From: Gp6-AA40 sp963741135
Lineage (GTDB): Bacteria; Acidobacteriota; Vicinamibacteria; Vicinamibacterales; UBA2999
Direction: 5' to 3'
NCBI GenBank assembly: GCA_963741135.1
Contig: CAVUHC010000008.1
Location: forward strand, 1,488,001-1,552,000
Length of the DNA stretch: 64,000 nt
A program made the position numbers and the translations under genes. A model generated the notes under the pieces. The model saw nothing but the letters and a program-made list of their open reading frames with translations. It was not told the DNA's origin and searched no databases. Below, piece after piece: positions 38,754 through 48,671 of the stretch (position 1 is its first letter; each line of letters opens with the position of its first letter).

Positions 38754-40244
38754 TTAGATAGGAGGCGTGCGCCGATGCCATTCCGTCGCCCGCTCGTATG
38801 CGTGCGCCAAGGCGAGCACCAGCGGCTCGCCGAGGCGCGGACCGCTGATTTCGAGACCGATAGGCAGCCCGCTGCGGCTGAAGCCGCATGGGACCGAAAT
38901 GCTCGGCAGTCCGTAGATATCGAACGGCTGCGTGTTGCGCAGTGACAGCGCGACTCCGCCAGCCGGGGGAGTGCTTGGATCCGCGACAGCATCCTGAATC
39001 GTCGCTGGCAGGATAGGAACCGTGGGTGTTACGAGCAAGTCCACGGCCGAGAACACAGTCATGACCTCGCGACGCAGCCGCTCCAGCTCGCGGCGCCCTT
39101 CTATATAGGCCACCGCCGACACCTTCGCCCCGGCCTCCAGCCGCCGCCGGGTCGCGGGCTGATACAGCTCGGGCGTCTTTGTGAAGTACGGCGCATGGTA
39201 GGCATACGCCTCTGCACCGACCACCGGAAGCGTCTGATAAGCCGGCAGTTCGACCTCGCGAGTGGACGCGGTGAGGCCGCGGAGGACGTTCAGCGCCTCA
39301 CTCACTGCCTGCTCGATCTCCGGATCGAGCTTTTCGTAGAACACCGCGCGAGGGATTCCGAGCCGGAGTGTCGAGACCCTCTGCCGAAGCGCGTTGGTGT
39401 AGTCCGGCACCGCAGCGGCGAGGCTGTTCGTGTCGAGCGGGTCGTAGCCTGCGATCGGCTGGAGGAGGAGCGCGGCGTCGGCCACTGTACGACAGAGCGG
39501 GCCCACGTGATCCAGCGACCACGAGAGCGGCACCACGCCGCGAGTGCTGACGAGACCATAGGTCGGCTTCAGGCCTACGATGCCGCAGTACGCGGCGGGT
39601 TGACGGATCGATCCGCCGGTATCCGATCCCATCGCACCGTAGCAGAGTCCCGCCGCAACTGCGGCGCCGGAGCCTCCCGAGGAACCGCCGGCGATGTGCT
39701 CGAGCTGCCACGGGTTGTGCACCGGGCCGTAGTGGCTCTGCGCAGACGTGTCGCCGTACGCGAACTCGTGCATGTTCAACTTGCCGAGGATGACCGCGCC
39801 AGCCGCTCGAAGCCGGCGCACGACTTCTGCATCTCCCACTGGCACTCGATCGGCGAAGACGGCGCTGCCAGCCGTGGTGCGGACGCCGGCGGTGTCGAAA
39901 AGGTCCTTCAGCGCGATCGGGATGCCGTGCAATCGTCCCCGCCGCTTCCCGCTGGCGATCGAGGTTTCTGCGGCTTTCGCATCCGCGAGCGCCTGTTCGT
40001 CTGTTACGGTGATGAAGGCGTTCAAGGAGGGGTTCAGCCGCTCGATGCGCGCGAGGCAGGCCTTGGTCAGCTCCACGGGCGACACTTTCCGCGCGTCGAG
40101 GAGGTCACTCGCGTCGCTGAGCGACAGCCCCGTCAGATCGTCAGGTCGCCTTGGAACCTGCGCCGCCTGAACGTGCGCGCCCAGCACAGCGGCGGTGTAC
40201 GCGCCGGCTGTAACCTTCAAGAAGTCGCGTCGGTCCTCGCGCAT
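38754..40244 (-). CDS. Amidase signature enzyme (GatA-like), Tat-type leader
   Basis: A 496-residue amidase. It has a twin-arginine leader (EDRRDFLKVTAGAYTAAVLG), catalytic Lys in 'GIPIALKDLFDTAGVRTTAG', and the Gly/Ser-rich signature with both serines in HIAGGSSGGSGAAVAAG and 'GSDTGGSIRQPAAYCGIVG', so the Ser-cisSer-Lys triad is complete. The C-terminal part is 'LPSISVPCGFSRSGLPIG'. Because it carries an export leader and there is no GatB/C neighbour, it is a catabolic amidase rather than the tRNA amidotransferase subunit. Start 40244 has GGAG upstream. Confidence 0.9.
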   Translation of the reverse strand: MREDRRDFLKVTAGAYTAAVLGAHVQAAQVPRRPDDLTGLSLSDASDLLDARKVSPVELTKACLARIERLNPSLNAFITVTDEQALADAKAAETSIASGKRRGRLHGIPIALKDLFDTAGVRTTAGSAVFADRVPVGDAEVVRRLRAAGAVILGKLNMHEFAYGDTSAQSHYGPVHNPWQLEHIAGGSSGGSGAAVAAGLCYGAMGSDTGGSIRQPAAYCGIVGLKPTYGLVSTRGVVPLSWSLDHVGPLCRTVADAALLLQPIAGYDPLDTNSLAAAVPDYTNALRQRVSTLRLGIPRAVFYEKLDPEIEQAVSEALNVLRGLTASTREVELPAYQTLPVVGAEAYAYHAPYFTKTPELYQPATRRRLEAGAKVSAVAYIEGRRELERLRREVMTVFSAVDLLVTPTVPILPATIQDAVADPSTPPAGGVALSLRNTQPFDIYGLPSISVPCGFSRSGLPIGLEISGPRLGEPLVLALAHAYERATEWHRRTPPI

Positions 40245-40426
40245 GGTGGTCTCCGTGTCGAGATGCGACTGCAATCATATGGCGAAGCGCCGGGCGTGAC
40301 GCTGACGCCAACGAAGGAGGTCGGTTGCTAAGAAGCCTAAGACCGTGGTTGACGCCGAAGGTCGAGTATGCGACCTTCTTTCATCCTTTCATTCCCGGTC
40401 ATAGATTCATAGATAGGGGAAATGCA

Positions 40427-42207
40427 ATGGCCAGACGCGTCTTCGGAGCCGTGCTCCTGCTTGGTCTCGCCATCGTCTCAGTGCCCGTGTACGCCCAGAG
40501 CGTCTATCTCCAGGTCTGCAACGCGGGCAAAGTGGACATTGACGTGTTCGTGTCAGGGGCGGGCAAGGTGTCGAGCTCGCACGTCGGCTCCGCTGATTGC
40601 GCGACGGTCGCCGAGACCGCAGGCGCAATGGGACCGGCCGCTGTGGGATTTGCGCTTGTCGATTCCCGCGGACAGTGGGGAGCCGCCCGGAAGCTCGACC
40701 TCCTTCCCGCACTCGGTGAGGGCGTGTTGAGCCGGGCGCCCCAGAACATAAGCGTCCGGCACGGGAACGCGAACGTTCCTTTGACGACGCAGTTGTTGTT
40801 CCGCCCTCGTGTCCCCACCTGCAGCACCTCCCAGACATCTTCACAAGCGGCGAATCTGCCCTTCGGCGCGACCGCCGCTCAGAGGAACGCGGCCGCGGCT
40901 GCGGACTTGAACAGACCTGCTGCGGAGACGACCTGCGACACGTTGGGCTACACGATGAACGTTGAAGCGTATGCCGACACCGGCGAGATCACCTTCAAGA
41001 AGGAATGCGACCCGTGCGACAAGAAGGCGGAAGCGAAGGTTACGCCCGAGGAGCGGGCCGCCAGGCAGAGACAGGAAGCTGCCGTGAATCAGGCGATCGG
41101 GGCGATGATCCGCATTCGGGACCCGCGGGCGCATTCCTGGGGAGCGTTGTGCAGCGGCAGAACCAGGATGCGGCGGAGGAGCGCGCAGCGCGTGAATCCC
41201 GCCTCTCGCCGACACGGCGAATGGAGTGGAGTGACCTCCTCACGGCTCTCAGAAACAAGCCGCAAGCCGCAAGCATGTGGGCAGTGATCCCGAGGAACCT
41301 CGTGGTGCGCGGGACGGTGTCGAGCGTCGAAGTGTCCAAGGACACGTTTGAACCCGACATCGAGTGGGTGGACGTCGCCTTTCGCGAATCACCGGTCATC
41401 GACGTGGGCCCGAACAGAAGACCGTACTCTGCGTTCAACGTGTGCACGTCAGATCGGGCAATTCTTCAGCAGGTGTTTGGCCCCGACTTCATGACCAGCA
41501 TGATTGGCAAGACGGTCGAAATCGAAGGTGAAACCCAGGGAGCCGTATGCCGGGGCCTGATGAGCAGTATCCGCGTGACCCTGGCACATCAGATGCGCCC
41601 AGTGAAGTCTACTCAGTTTGAAGCGGGGTCGGTGCCACGATTCATTCCCCCGCCTCCACCGGCAGCGAAGCCGGTCACGGCAGAGAGCAGGGCGGCAGCC
41701 GAGGCGTCCGCCGCCGCGGAAGCGAAATATGTTCAGGACCAGGCAACGGCGAAACAGAAGTCGGATGCGTGCGTCAAAGAATCGGAGGCAATTTACGAAG
41801 GCACATCCGGGCGACATCGAGCCTGATCCAAAAGGAATACTACGCGTGCTTGAACGCGGCCATCGGTGTCGCTGCAGCCTCTGCGAAGGTTGGCAGGTCG
41901 ACAGCATGGCGCATCGGCTCCCGCGCCGGTAGCCAAAGCAGCCCCATCGACTCCGGCGCCGAAGGCAGCACTCGCTGCGGCGCCCAATAGCGCCGCTGCG
42001 CAGGCGAAAGCGAAACAGCAGGATGAGCAGGACCGTCTGGCGCAACGGGCCAAGCGACTGGAGGACGCGCAAAAGCAAGCCCAGGACGCGCAGAAAAAAT
42101 CCCAGAAGGCTGTGGCCTGCATGCAGCAGCTGCTGGCGGCTCATCCGAACGCGCAAGCCGATCCGGCGTTCCGAAAGGAACTTCTCGCCTGTACGGGAGC
42201 TCCCTAG
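40427..42207 (+). pseudogene. Large secreted protein of unknown function, at least three frameshifts
   Basis: A signal peptide (FGAVLLLGLAIVSVPVYAQ) begins a protein of about 590 residues spread over three frames. Part 1 (to ~41125) has SVYLQVCNAGKVDIDVFVSG and paired Cys. Part 2 (to ~41800) has WAVIPRNLVVRGTVSSVEVS, an OB-like region with 'GKTVEIEGETQG', then Ala/Glu-rich helices. Part 3 ends in a charged coiled coil (QDEQDRLAQRAKRLEDAQKQ) and 'ACMQQLLAAHPN'. Frame changes are near 41125, 41800 and 41890. I do not recognise the family. It is divergent from the amidase, with a 182-nt gap. Confidence 0.6.
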
Positions 42208-42242
42208 GTAGCAGGCAGTGGGCAGTAGGCACGTGTTGCCGT

Positions 42243-43231
42243 TTAGCGTAGCTGTTGTCTGTATGTCGTCGTCCGCGCCAGCGAGCGCCGCGAGGTCTGC
42301 CTTACCTTTTTGCGGACCACCCGGTTCCACCACATCACCGCGCCGGTCACGAACATGGCCGCAGGCGCGAGTCCGAAGACGGCCCAAATCAACTTCGTTG
42401 TCCATGTCGCAGAGCCCGGGGCCGCTGCAAGGAATCCCGATGCCGTTGATGCGACCGAAATGCAGGTAGGCGAGCCAATAGATAACCTGATCGACGATGC
42501 GCGTCCCGGCGTTGGCGTCAGTGGGAGGTTCGAGTCGGTCTGCGAGGTCCTGAAACGGTTCGGGGTTACCGAGATAGGCCCCGCTTACCGCAAACAACAA
42601 GATGAATCCAAAGGTCCAGAAGCCGATCATGCTGTGCAAGTCCCAGGTGAAGCGTTGCCACCCGACATTCCTGTGAACAGTCAGGCTTCGTCGCCACGTC
42701 TTGATCCCCGGCCACCACACGACCATTCCTGTGCATCCGAGGACGATCAATCAGGAGCGCACCGACGCCGTTGACCGCGCGACCCGTTCTGCCGCCGAGC
42801 AGGTCGTCGTGCAACTCAATGAGCTTGGAAACGAGCCAGAAGGCGAGCGGCACCGAATCGCCCAGATCTTCTCCGGTGTACGGATTAAAGAGGCGAATTT
42901 TGAGGTCGGTGCCGCGTTCGAGGGAAACGCTGACGGCTTGATCGGGATTCCGGTACCGACTGACGTCGATGACCGCGTATCCGGGATACGCGCGTGTTGC
43001 CGCCCTCGTCAATTGCTCGTCCGTCAACCGCGGGCCCGACGCGGTCACGATGATCGGGTCGCGTATCGCTGCCCTGAAGAGCTCGTTGCGATAGATAAGC
43101 ACGCTGCCGGTCACGCTGACGAGCAGCACATACAGGCCGATGCCGATCCCGCTCCACAGGTGAAGCTGGAAGATCGCCCTGCGCAGCCACGCGGTCTGCG
43201 GCTGCCGCATCCATCGCTGCCAATACGTCAT
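42243..43231 (-). CDS. PepSY-associated membrane protein, two frameshifts
   Basis: Three frames join into about 330 residues. Seen are 'RRAIFQLHLWSGIGIGLYVL' (first helix with conserved His), a PepSY-like periplasmic domain (LTRAATRAYPGYAVIDVSRY), then VLGCTGMVVWWPG, 'WDLHSMIGFWTFGFILLFAV' and a last helix (IWAVFGLAPAAMFVTGAVMW). Breaks lie near 42745 and 42405 (extra A in 'GACAACGAAG'). The family (PF03929) is often linked to iron or flavin reduction at the membrane. It is the last gene of the minus-strand cluster, 86 nt after the TPP enzyme gene. Confidence 0.78.
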
Positions 43232-43316
43232 GTGCCCAGGAAATTCGCAGGCGGACCTGGTACACGGGTCATCGCGGCGCCTCGGCTCATAGTGTCGTCT
43301 GCCCGCGAGGGTGGAA

Positions 43317-45221
43317 TCAGCCGCGCGTCGGCACCCAGGGATCGTCGGTCCAGCCCGGACCGTGGCGCGCGACTTCGACGTCGATCAGATACGGCTTCCC
43401 GTCGGCCGTCGTTCCTCCGCGCGCGACCGAGCGCGGCTTTGAGTTCGGCCGGCGTCTTCGCCCGCTCGCCGTCGACGCCAAATCCTTTGGCGATCGCGGC
43501 CATGTCCATATCGGGCTTGCCCAGGTAGTCGTGCACGAACTTGTTCGCGTCGATCGATCGTCCGCCGCCACCGAGGTTGGCGAGGGCGCGATTGTGCGGG
43601 CCGCTGTAGGCGTGGTTGTTGTAGACGACGACGGTGACCGGCAGCTCCAGGCGCGCCATGTTCCAGAGCGCCGTCGGACCGAAGAGGAACGAGCCGTCGC
43701 CGGTGAGGCAGATGACCTGCTTGCCTCGGCCGCGCGAGCTGCACGCCGGCCGCGGTTCCGACGCCCGAGCCGAGATGCGCGCCGTAGTAGAAGAACAGCT
43801 CGCGCCCGCCGCGCGGGTCGAACTCGAAGCTGTGCGCGATCTCCACCGAGCCGGCCTCATGGACGACGATCGCGTCCCGGTCGGCCCACTGCGCCACCTC
43901 GTAGGTGACGCGATCCGCCTCGAGCGGACTCGCATCCCACAACGGATTGCGTGACACGAGCGCGCGCAGCTGCCGCGCCCGCGCGCTGAACGCCCGCACC
44001 TCCTCGAGCGCGCTCCGCGATCCGCGCCTTGAGCGCCGGCGTCAGCAGGTCATTCACCGCCGCCAGCAGATCCTCGGTCCCGTACGCGACATCCGCCACC
44101 AGCGGCGCGGCCGTCGTCATCACGTTGCCGATGCTCGCCGCGTCGTTCCGCATGTCGATGAACGGCGTCTTGCGCGAGACGATCGGCGCGCCGAGTTGTG
44201 CTGCAGCTTGTTGCCGATGTTGATGACGAGGTCCGTCTCGGTCGGATACGCCAGCGACTCGACGCGCCCGCCCGGAATGTCGCCGACCCAGAGCGGATGC
44301 TGCTGCGGGAAGTTCGCGTGCACCTGCGCGCGCCTGCGTCACGGGCAGCGCCAGCAGCTCCGCCAGCTGCACCACCTTGTCGAACGCCTTCGCCTTGTAG
44401 ATCTCGTCGCCGACGATGAGCAGCGGACGGCGGGCCTCGACCAGCAGCTTTGCCGCGCGCTGCACCTCCACGGGGTTCGGCCGCACGCGCATCCGCGGGT
44501 CCACCTGATCGTGCCGGATGATCTCGGCCGTGAACCGCTCCTCGGTGAAGTCGGAGTTCCAGTTGGCGTAGGTCGGCCCGTACGGCGGCGTCCACGCCAC
44601 CCGGAAGGCGCGGCGGATCGTCTCGGGAATCTGCTCGGCCCGGCGCGCCGTCCACGTCAGCTTCGTCATCGGCGCGGTGAGCTGCTCCTGCCCGGGCAGC
44701 TCCTCGAAGCCGTCGCGCCCGGCTGCCAGCGAGTCTTCCGTGCGGTACGAGTAGAAGACGAGCGGCGTCTGCTCCTTCCACGCGTTGAACATCTGGCCGA
44801 GCGCGTTGGTCAGCCCGACGACAGCCGGCCTCCATGACGATGGAGGGCTGTCCGGAGGCCTTGACGTAGCCGGCCGCCATCGCGGCGCCCGGGACCCTCG
44901 TGCGGCGTCAGGATGTACTGGAGCTGCGGACGATCGACGAGCGCCTCGTAGAAGTGCGCGTCCTCGCTGGCCGAGTTGCCGAAGACGTACTTCACGCCCG
45001 AGGCGATGAGCTGCTCGGCAAACGCCTCGCCGCCCGTGCCCTGAAACAGCTTGATGGCATTCCGGCGCGACCGGCGGTGCACCGGGTGTCTGCGCGAGCG
45101 CCGTGACCGACTCGAGAATGGAGTGCGCGGCGGCAGTGGTGACGCCGGTAGCCACGAGGCGGCGCACGAAATCGCGCCGCGAGATCCCGTTCGACAGAAG
45201 TTGCGCGACGAGGTTTCTCAT
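43317..45221 (-). pseudogene. Thiamine-diphosphate-dependent enzyme (acetolactate synthase-like) with Tat-like leader, many frameshifts
   Basis: About seven frame changes; joined, it gives about 630 residues. The N terminus is SRRDFVRRLVATGVTTAAA, a twin-arginine-like leader. The TPP PYR domain has 'AFAEQLIASGVKYVFGNSAS' and ends TPHEGPG, with the catalytic Glu. A central domain has 'RRPLLIVGDEIYKAKAFDKV', and the PP domain has CLTGDGSFLFGPTALWNMAR then VVVYNNHAYSGPHNRAL, the G-D-G-S...N-N TPP/Mg motif. Family members carboligate or decarboxylate 2-keto acids. An export leader is unusual for a TPP enzyme. It lies between the dihaem cytochrome and PepSY genes. Confidence 0.75.
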
Positions 45222-45255
45222 TGCAATTCCTGGCGCCCGCGTTGCCGGGCCTCAC

Positions 45256-45796
45256 TTACGGCCCTCTCGTTTGCGCCAGGAAGTCGGCCATTGCGCTGAT
45301 TTCGTCCTCGGTCCAGAGCGCGCCGCGGCCCGACCATCCGGTACAGCACGCTCTCCCACGCCTTGCGATCCTGCCGCAGCGCGGTCCACATGCTGATCTG
45401 ATGGCACTGCAAACACTTCTTTGTCAGGACGTCCCTGCCCGGGAAATCCGGCAGCGCCGATGCCTGTCCCGCCCTCCCGGCTGGAGCAGGTGCCGTCGCG
45501 TCCGGTCCGTAGTGCTGGCCCAGATAGGCAGCGATGATCGCGGCATCCGCGTCCGTGATTGGCGCGCCGAGCCCGATCATCGTCTTCACGATGACGCTCC
45601 ACTCGCCCGGCGTCACCCGCTTGCTCAAGGCGACGTCGAGCGCGTGGCAATTGACGCACTGCGTGCTCACGAGGGACCGTCCGGGTCCCTCGGGCATCGG
45701 TGATGTCCCCGCGGCTCCCTGCGCCTGCAGCGACAGGGATGCCGTCCAGAGCGTGACGCACGCGAGAACGGCGGCGCCGCGAGTGAGCAGCAGCAT
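45256..45796 (-). CDS. Dihaem c-type cytochrome, one frameshift near the end
   Basis: About 180 residues. It has a signal peptide (LTRGAAVLACVTLWTASLS) and haem site 1 CVNCHALDVALSKR, then 'ITDADAAIIAAYLGQHYGP'. Haem site 2 is CLQCHQISMWTALRQDRKAW. After 'LYRMVG' the frame shifts (about 45335, extra base in a GGGCCGCGG run); corrected it ends ALWTEDEISAMADFLAQTRG with TAA at 45256. It is a periplasmic electron carrier, probably the acceptor for a neighbouring dehydrogenase (TPP enzyme or PQQ protein). Confidence 0.82.
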
Positions 45797-45819
45797 GCGC
45801 CAGAGCCTCCCGCTCCAAA

Positions 45820-46665
45820 CTAGTTCGTTTGTTGCACCTGCGGCCCGAGCGGCAGGCGCTGGACGATCTCGATGCGCGTACCCCAGGGATCCGTGATGTA
45901 GGTGATCGTGTTGCCAGTGGCGCCCTTGCCAACCGGTTGGTCGAGTTTGATGCCTTCCGCCTCGAGCCTCTTCACGAACGCGGGGTGGTCATTCGTGTCG
46001 AACCCGAAGTGGTCGAGCACACGACCTCGCGTCGGCGCCTGCTTCGTGTCGGCCGCGTTGAACCGGATCTGGACTCCCGGAAGGTTCACGACGGGCGCGT
46101 TGTTGCGAGTGGCTGACTGCCCCCCGAACGTCTTCGCATACCAAGCCTGCGCTTTCGGAATCTCGGCTGCCGGCAGCGCGAGGTGAATATGTTCGTTGCG
46201 AATCGGCACCGTCTGCGCCTTGTCTTCTAGAATTTCCATGCGTACGCCGTCCGGCGTCTCGACGTAAGCCTGGTCCAGCCGCCGGGTCTTGCCGTCCGGA
46301 AGCATGCCCCCAGGAAGCACCGTCACGCCCGCCGCCTTCCACTGCGCGACGCGCTGCTGGACGTTGTCGACGATGAAGCCGACGTGGTTCACCACCGATC
46401 CAACCGTACCGCCCTCGCCCTTCTCGTTTCCGAGGATCAGGCTGATATAGAGACCGGGGAACGCGATCAGCGGCTGTCCGCCGGGCATGTACAACTTGCC
46501 GCCCATGGCGACAAAGAGTTTCTTGTTCGCCTCCACATCCTTCGAGGCGATGTGCCAGTGACCCATCGTCACGCCGGCCTGGTTGACCGGGGCCAGCTGC
46601 GCGGCCGCGTTGGCTGCGGTCAGTGTCGAAGCGAGTAGTAGCGCTACGAATACCTTTGTCTTCAC
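45820..46665 (-). CDS. Secreted VOC-family (glyoxalase/bleomycin-resistance fold) protein
   Basis: A 281-residue protein with a signal peptide (KTKVFVALLLASTLTAANAA). Two VOC modules are visible: 'GHWHIASKDVEANKKLFVAM' with NHVGFIVDNV, and 'NEHIHLALPAAEIPKAQAWY' with 'LDHFGFDTNDHPAFVKRLEA' and YITDPWGTRIEIVQ. Metal-ligand His and Glu positions (H of GHWH, E of RIEIV) are kept. The reaction is unknown; exported VOC proteins are common in acidobacteria. The GTG start has GAGGGAGG 5 nt upstream. A hairpin at 46684 separates it from the Sox-like genes. Confidence 0.8.
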   Translation of the reverse strand: MKTKVFVALLLASTLTAANAAAQLAPVNQAGVTMGHWHIASKDVEANKKLFVAMGGKLYMPGGQPLIAFPGLYISLILGNEKGEGGTVGSVVNHVGFIVDNVQQRVAQWKAAGVTVLPGGMLPDGKTRRLDQAYVETPDGVRMEILEDKAQTVPIRNEHIHLALPAAEIPKAQAWYAKTFGGQSATRNNAPVVNLPGVQIRFNAADTKQAPTRGRVLDHFGFDTNDHPAFVKRLEAEGIKLDQPVGKGATGNTITYITDPWGTRIEIVQRLPLGPQVQQTN

Positions 46666-46683
46666 AGATGCCTCCCTCGTAAA

Positions 46684-46703
46684 GCGGGTCTTGTCAGACC
46701 CGC
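46684..46703 (-). terminator. 8-bp perfect hairpin between soxD-like and VOC genes
   Basis: GCGGGTCT / AGACCCGC with a 4-nt loop, followed on the minus strand by TTT. It may be a weak terminator or attenuator placed in the leader of the VOC gene. Confidence 0.5.
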
Positions 46704-46729
46704 CGCAAATACAGCAGCGGAAATCAGGC

Positions 46730-47317
46730 TCAGGGGTAATTGCGGAGCCTTGGCTCCCCATGCTTCCACTCCGGATGGCCAGGGTACCCATCTCGATTTG
46801 GCATTTGGATCTTCGGCAGACTCTGAGCGTCCAGTACCTCATCCTCGCTCTTGATGACATCGTTCTTGTAGAGCAGAAACGCAGTCAGCGCGTATACCTC
46901 ATTGGCCGTGAGTGTCCCCTCTCTACCGAGAGGCATGCCGCGGTTGATGTAATCCCACATCACCGTCGCGTACGGCGCGCTGACCGCCATCAAGCCCGGC
47001 GCCATGATTCCCATATCCATCCCAGGCATCGTTCCAGGGTTAGTGGGCGCACCTTTGGTGACTATCAAAGTAGGAGCTTTGCCTCCTGCTCCGGTTGGGC
47101 CGTGGCAGGTCCTGCACCCTCTGTCCACGTAGAGCTCCGCACCTTCCTTGGCGGTTCCGCGCCCCGGCGGGAGTTCCTTTCCCGTGGGACTGATAGCGAT
47201 ATCCCAGGCACGGATTTCTTCTGCGGTCGGGGTCCTTCCCACGTGATACGTGGGCGACTGAGCCCACACGGATGCCCCCAGGATCATCACAAGCAGCAGA
47301 GGCCTACACATTCGCAT
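46730..47317 (-). CDS. c-type cytochrome subunit of sulfite dehydrogenase (SoxD/SorB-like)
   Basis: A 195-residue protein with a signal peptide (RPLLLVMILGASVWAQ). It has one haem site (VDRGCRTCHGPTGAGGKAPT) and a distal Met region rich in methionine ('GTMPGMDMGIMAPGLMA'), then 'MWDYINRGMPLGREGTLTAN' and 'EVYALTAFLLYKNDVI', which match SoxD-type cytochromes. Its ATG lies 14 nt inside the soxC-like gene, so the two are translationally coupled. It takes electrons from the Mo subunit. Confidence 0.85.
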   Translation of the reverse strand: MRMCRPLLLVMILGASVWAQSPTYHVGRTPTAEEIRAWDIAISPTGKELPPGRGTAKEGAELYVDRGCRTCHGPTGAGGKAPTLIVTKGAPTNPGTMPGMDMGIMAPGLMAVSAPYATVMWDYINRGMPLGREGTLTANEVYALTAFLLYKNDVIKSEDEVLDAQSLPKIQMPNRDGYPGHPEWKHGEPRLRNYP

Positions 47318-48593
47318 TGTGAATGCTCCCATCGCTGGCGATCCTCCACGCTTGAATGGTGTTGTCGGCTCCCTTGACGCGGTATCCCGGGCCGAAGGGC
47401 TCGTTCCAGAATTTCGCGACCTGTTCGCGTGTCGGTTGAACCGTGCCCAGTTCGTCGGTGCAGCGCGACCTGAGCTCACACGCCTTTCCATCCCAGGTCC
47501 AGGGCAAGGCAAACCGGGTATGGGCCATTCGAAATGCCGGCGTCCGAGGCTCGGCGTCCTTCCAGCTCTTGCCGCCGTCGGTGGATATTTCCAACCTGCG
47601 AACCGCGCCCGCACCGGACCATGCCAGGGCACTGATCTCGTAGAACCCCGGGCCAGGTAGCTGCTGTCCTGCGGACGGAAAGGTGATGACCGACTTCGGC
47701 CCAAGCTGCTCGGTCAACGCGACGACTTTAGGGTCCTTCTGGAGATGCCCGTAGTCGTTATAGGTCATGTAGTACCGGTCCACCACCTTGATCCGCCTCA
47801 GATACTTCGTCTGATAGATGCCTTCGAAGCCGGGAACGATCAACCGCAGCGGGAAACCTTGCTGGGGACGCACCGGCTCGCCATTCTGGGCGTAGCACAC
47901 CAGGCAGTCGTCCATCGCCTTCGCGAGTGGAACGCTCGACGCGCCTTTGATCTCTTCGGCGCCTTCCGAAACGATCCAGGACGCCCCGCTTTGGACGCCG
48001 GCCTCCTTGAGCAGCACAGACAAGAGGACTCCTGTCCATTCGCTGCAACTGGTCATCCCATGCGTTTGCGCAACTGTCTTGTGCGTAGGTCTCGAACGGT
48101 TTCCAATGCACTCGAGAAAATGCACGCGGGTGACCGAGGGAAGACGCTTTATCTCGTCCACGGTGAAGATCAGCGAACGATCCACCATCCCGTGGATCAT
48201 CAGACGATGCTCCTTGGGATCGATGTTGGGAACGTAGAAGCCACGGTGGGCGGCCACGTAGTGAAGCGAGGACGGCGTAATGCTCCCTGCCGACTCCCCA
48301 AGAGGAGTTACGACGTGGAACGTCAGCCCGAAGGCATCGGGCGAGGGTCTCCCATCCGCTGGCTCGCGTAACGAGGTCACGAAAGGGGAGCGCTCGCCAT
48401 AGGCGATCAGATCCTTGAGACGTTTTTCAGCGGCCGCGCGCCCTAGCGCAGGTACTGGCGCAGGTGCTGGTGTAGTAGCGGCCGCAGGTGCTGGTGTCTG
48501 GCCGCTCGCGGACCGTACTGCTGCCCCGGCCAGACCGGCGACCGCGGCGCCACTCGTCAGGAATTTCCTTCGACTGGGCTTCTTCGAATCCAT
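47304..48593 (-). CDS. soxC: Sulfite dehydrogenase molybdopterin subunit (SoxC/sulfite oxidase family)
   Basis: A 429-residue protein of the SoxC branch of the sulfite oxidase family. A Tat leader (PSRRKFLTSGAAVAGLAGAA) fits export with a bound cofactor. Mo-site motifs are 'VHFLECIGNRSRP' and THGMTSCSEWTGVLLSVLL, whose Cys (around residue 185) is the molybdenum ligand. Then come 'GFPLRLIVPGFEGIYQTKYL' and the C-terminal dimerisation domain (RRLEISTDGGKSWKDAE, 'FALPWTWDGKACELRSRCTD'). It oxidises sulfite or a protein-bound sulfane, with the adjacent cytochrome as acceptor. No soxXAYZB genes are in the window, so a stand-alone sulfite dehydrogenase is likely. Confidence 0.88.
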   Translation of the reverse strand: MDSKKPSRRKFLTSGAAVAGLAGAAVRSASGQTPAPAAATTPAPAPVPALGRAAAEKRLKDLIAYGERSPFVTSLREPADGRPSPDAFGLTFHVVTPLGESAGSITPSSLHYVAAHRGFYVPNIDPKEHRLMIHGMVDRSLIFTVDEIKRLPSVTRVHFLECIGNRSRPTHKTVAQTHGMTSCSEWTGVLLSVLLKEAGVQSGASWIVSEGAEEIKGASSVPLAKAMDDCLVCYAQNGEPVRPQQGFPLRLIVPGFEGIYQTKYLRRIKVVDRYYMTYNDYGHLQKDPKVVALTEQLGPKSVITFPSAGQQLPGPGFYEISALAWSGAGAVRRLEISTDGGKSWKDAEPRTPAFRMAHTRFALPWTWDGKACELRSRCTDELGTVQPTREQVAKFWNEPFGPGYRVKGADNTIQAWRIASDGSIHNANV

Positions 48594-48671
48594 GAATTTC
48601 CTCTTCGAATGAATTGCCACCCTTATACACCAGTTACCGGGCCACGGCCGCTGGAGGACGGTCCCGTGACA

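Noticed and set aside
38754..40244. Glutamyl-tRNA(Gln) amidotransferase subunit A
   Set aside because: It has the amidase signature, but also a twin-arginine leader and no gatB or gatC neighbours.
47304..48593. Full Sox thiosulfate-oxidation system
   Set aside because: Only SoxC- and SoxD-like genes are seen; soxXA, soxYZ and soxB are absent from the window.
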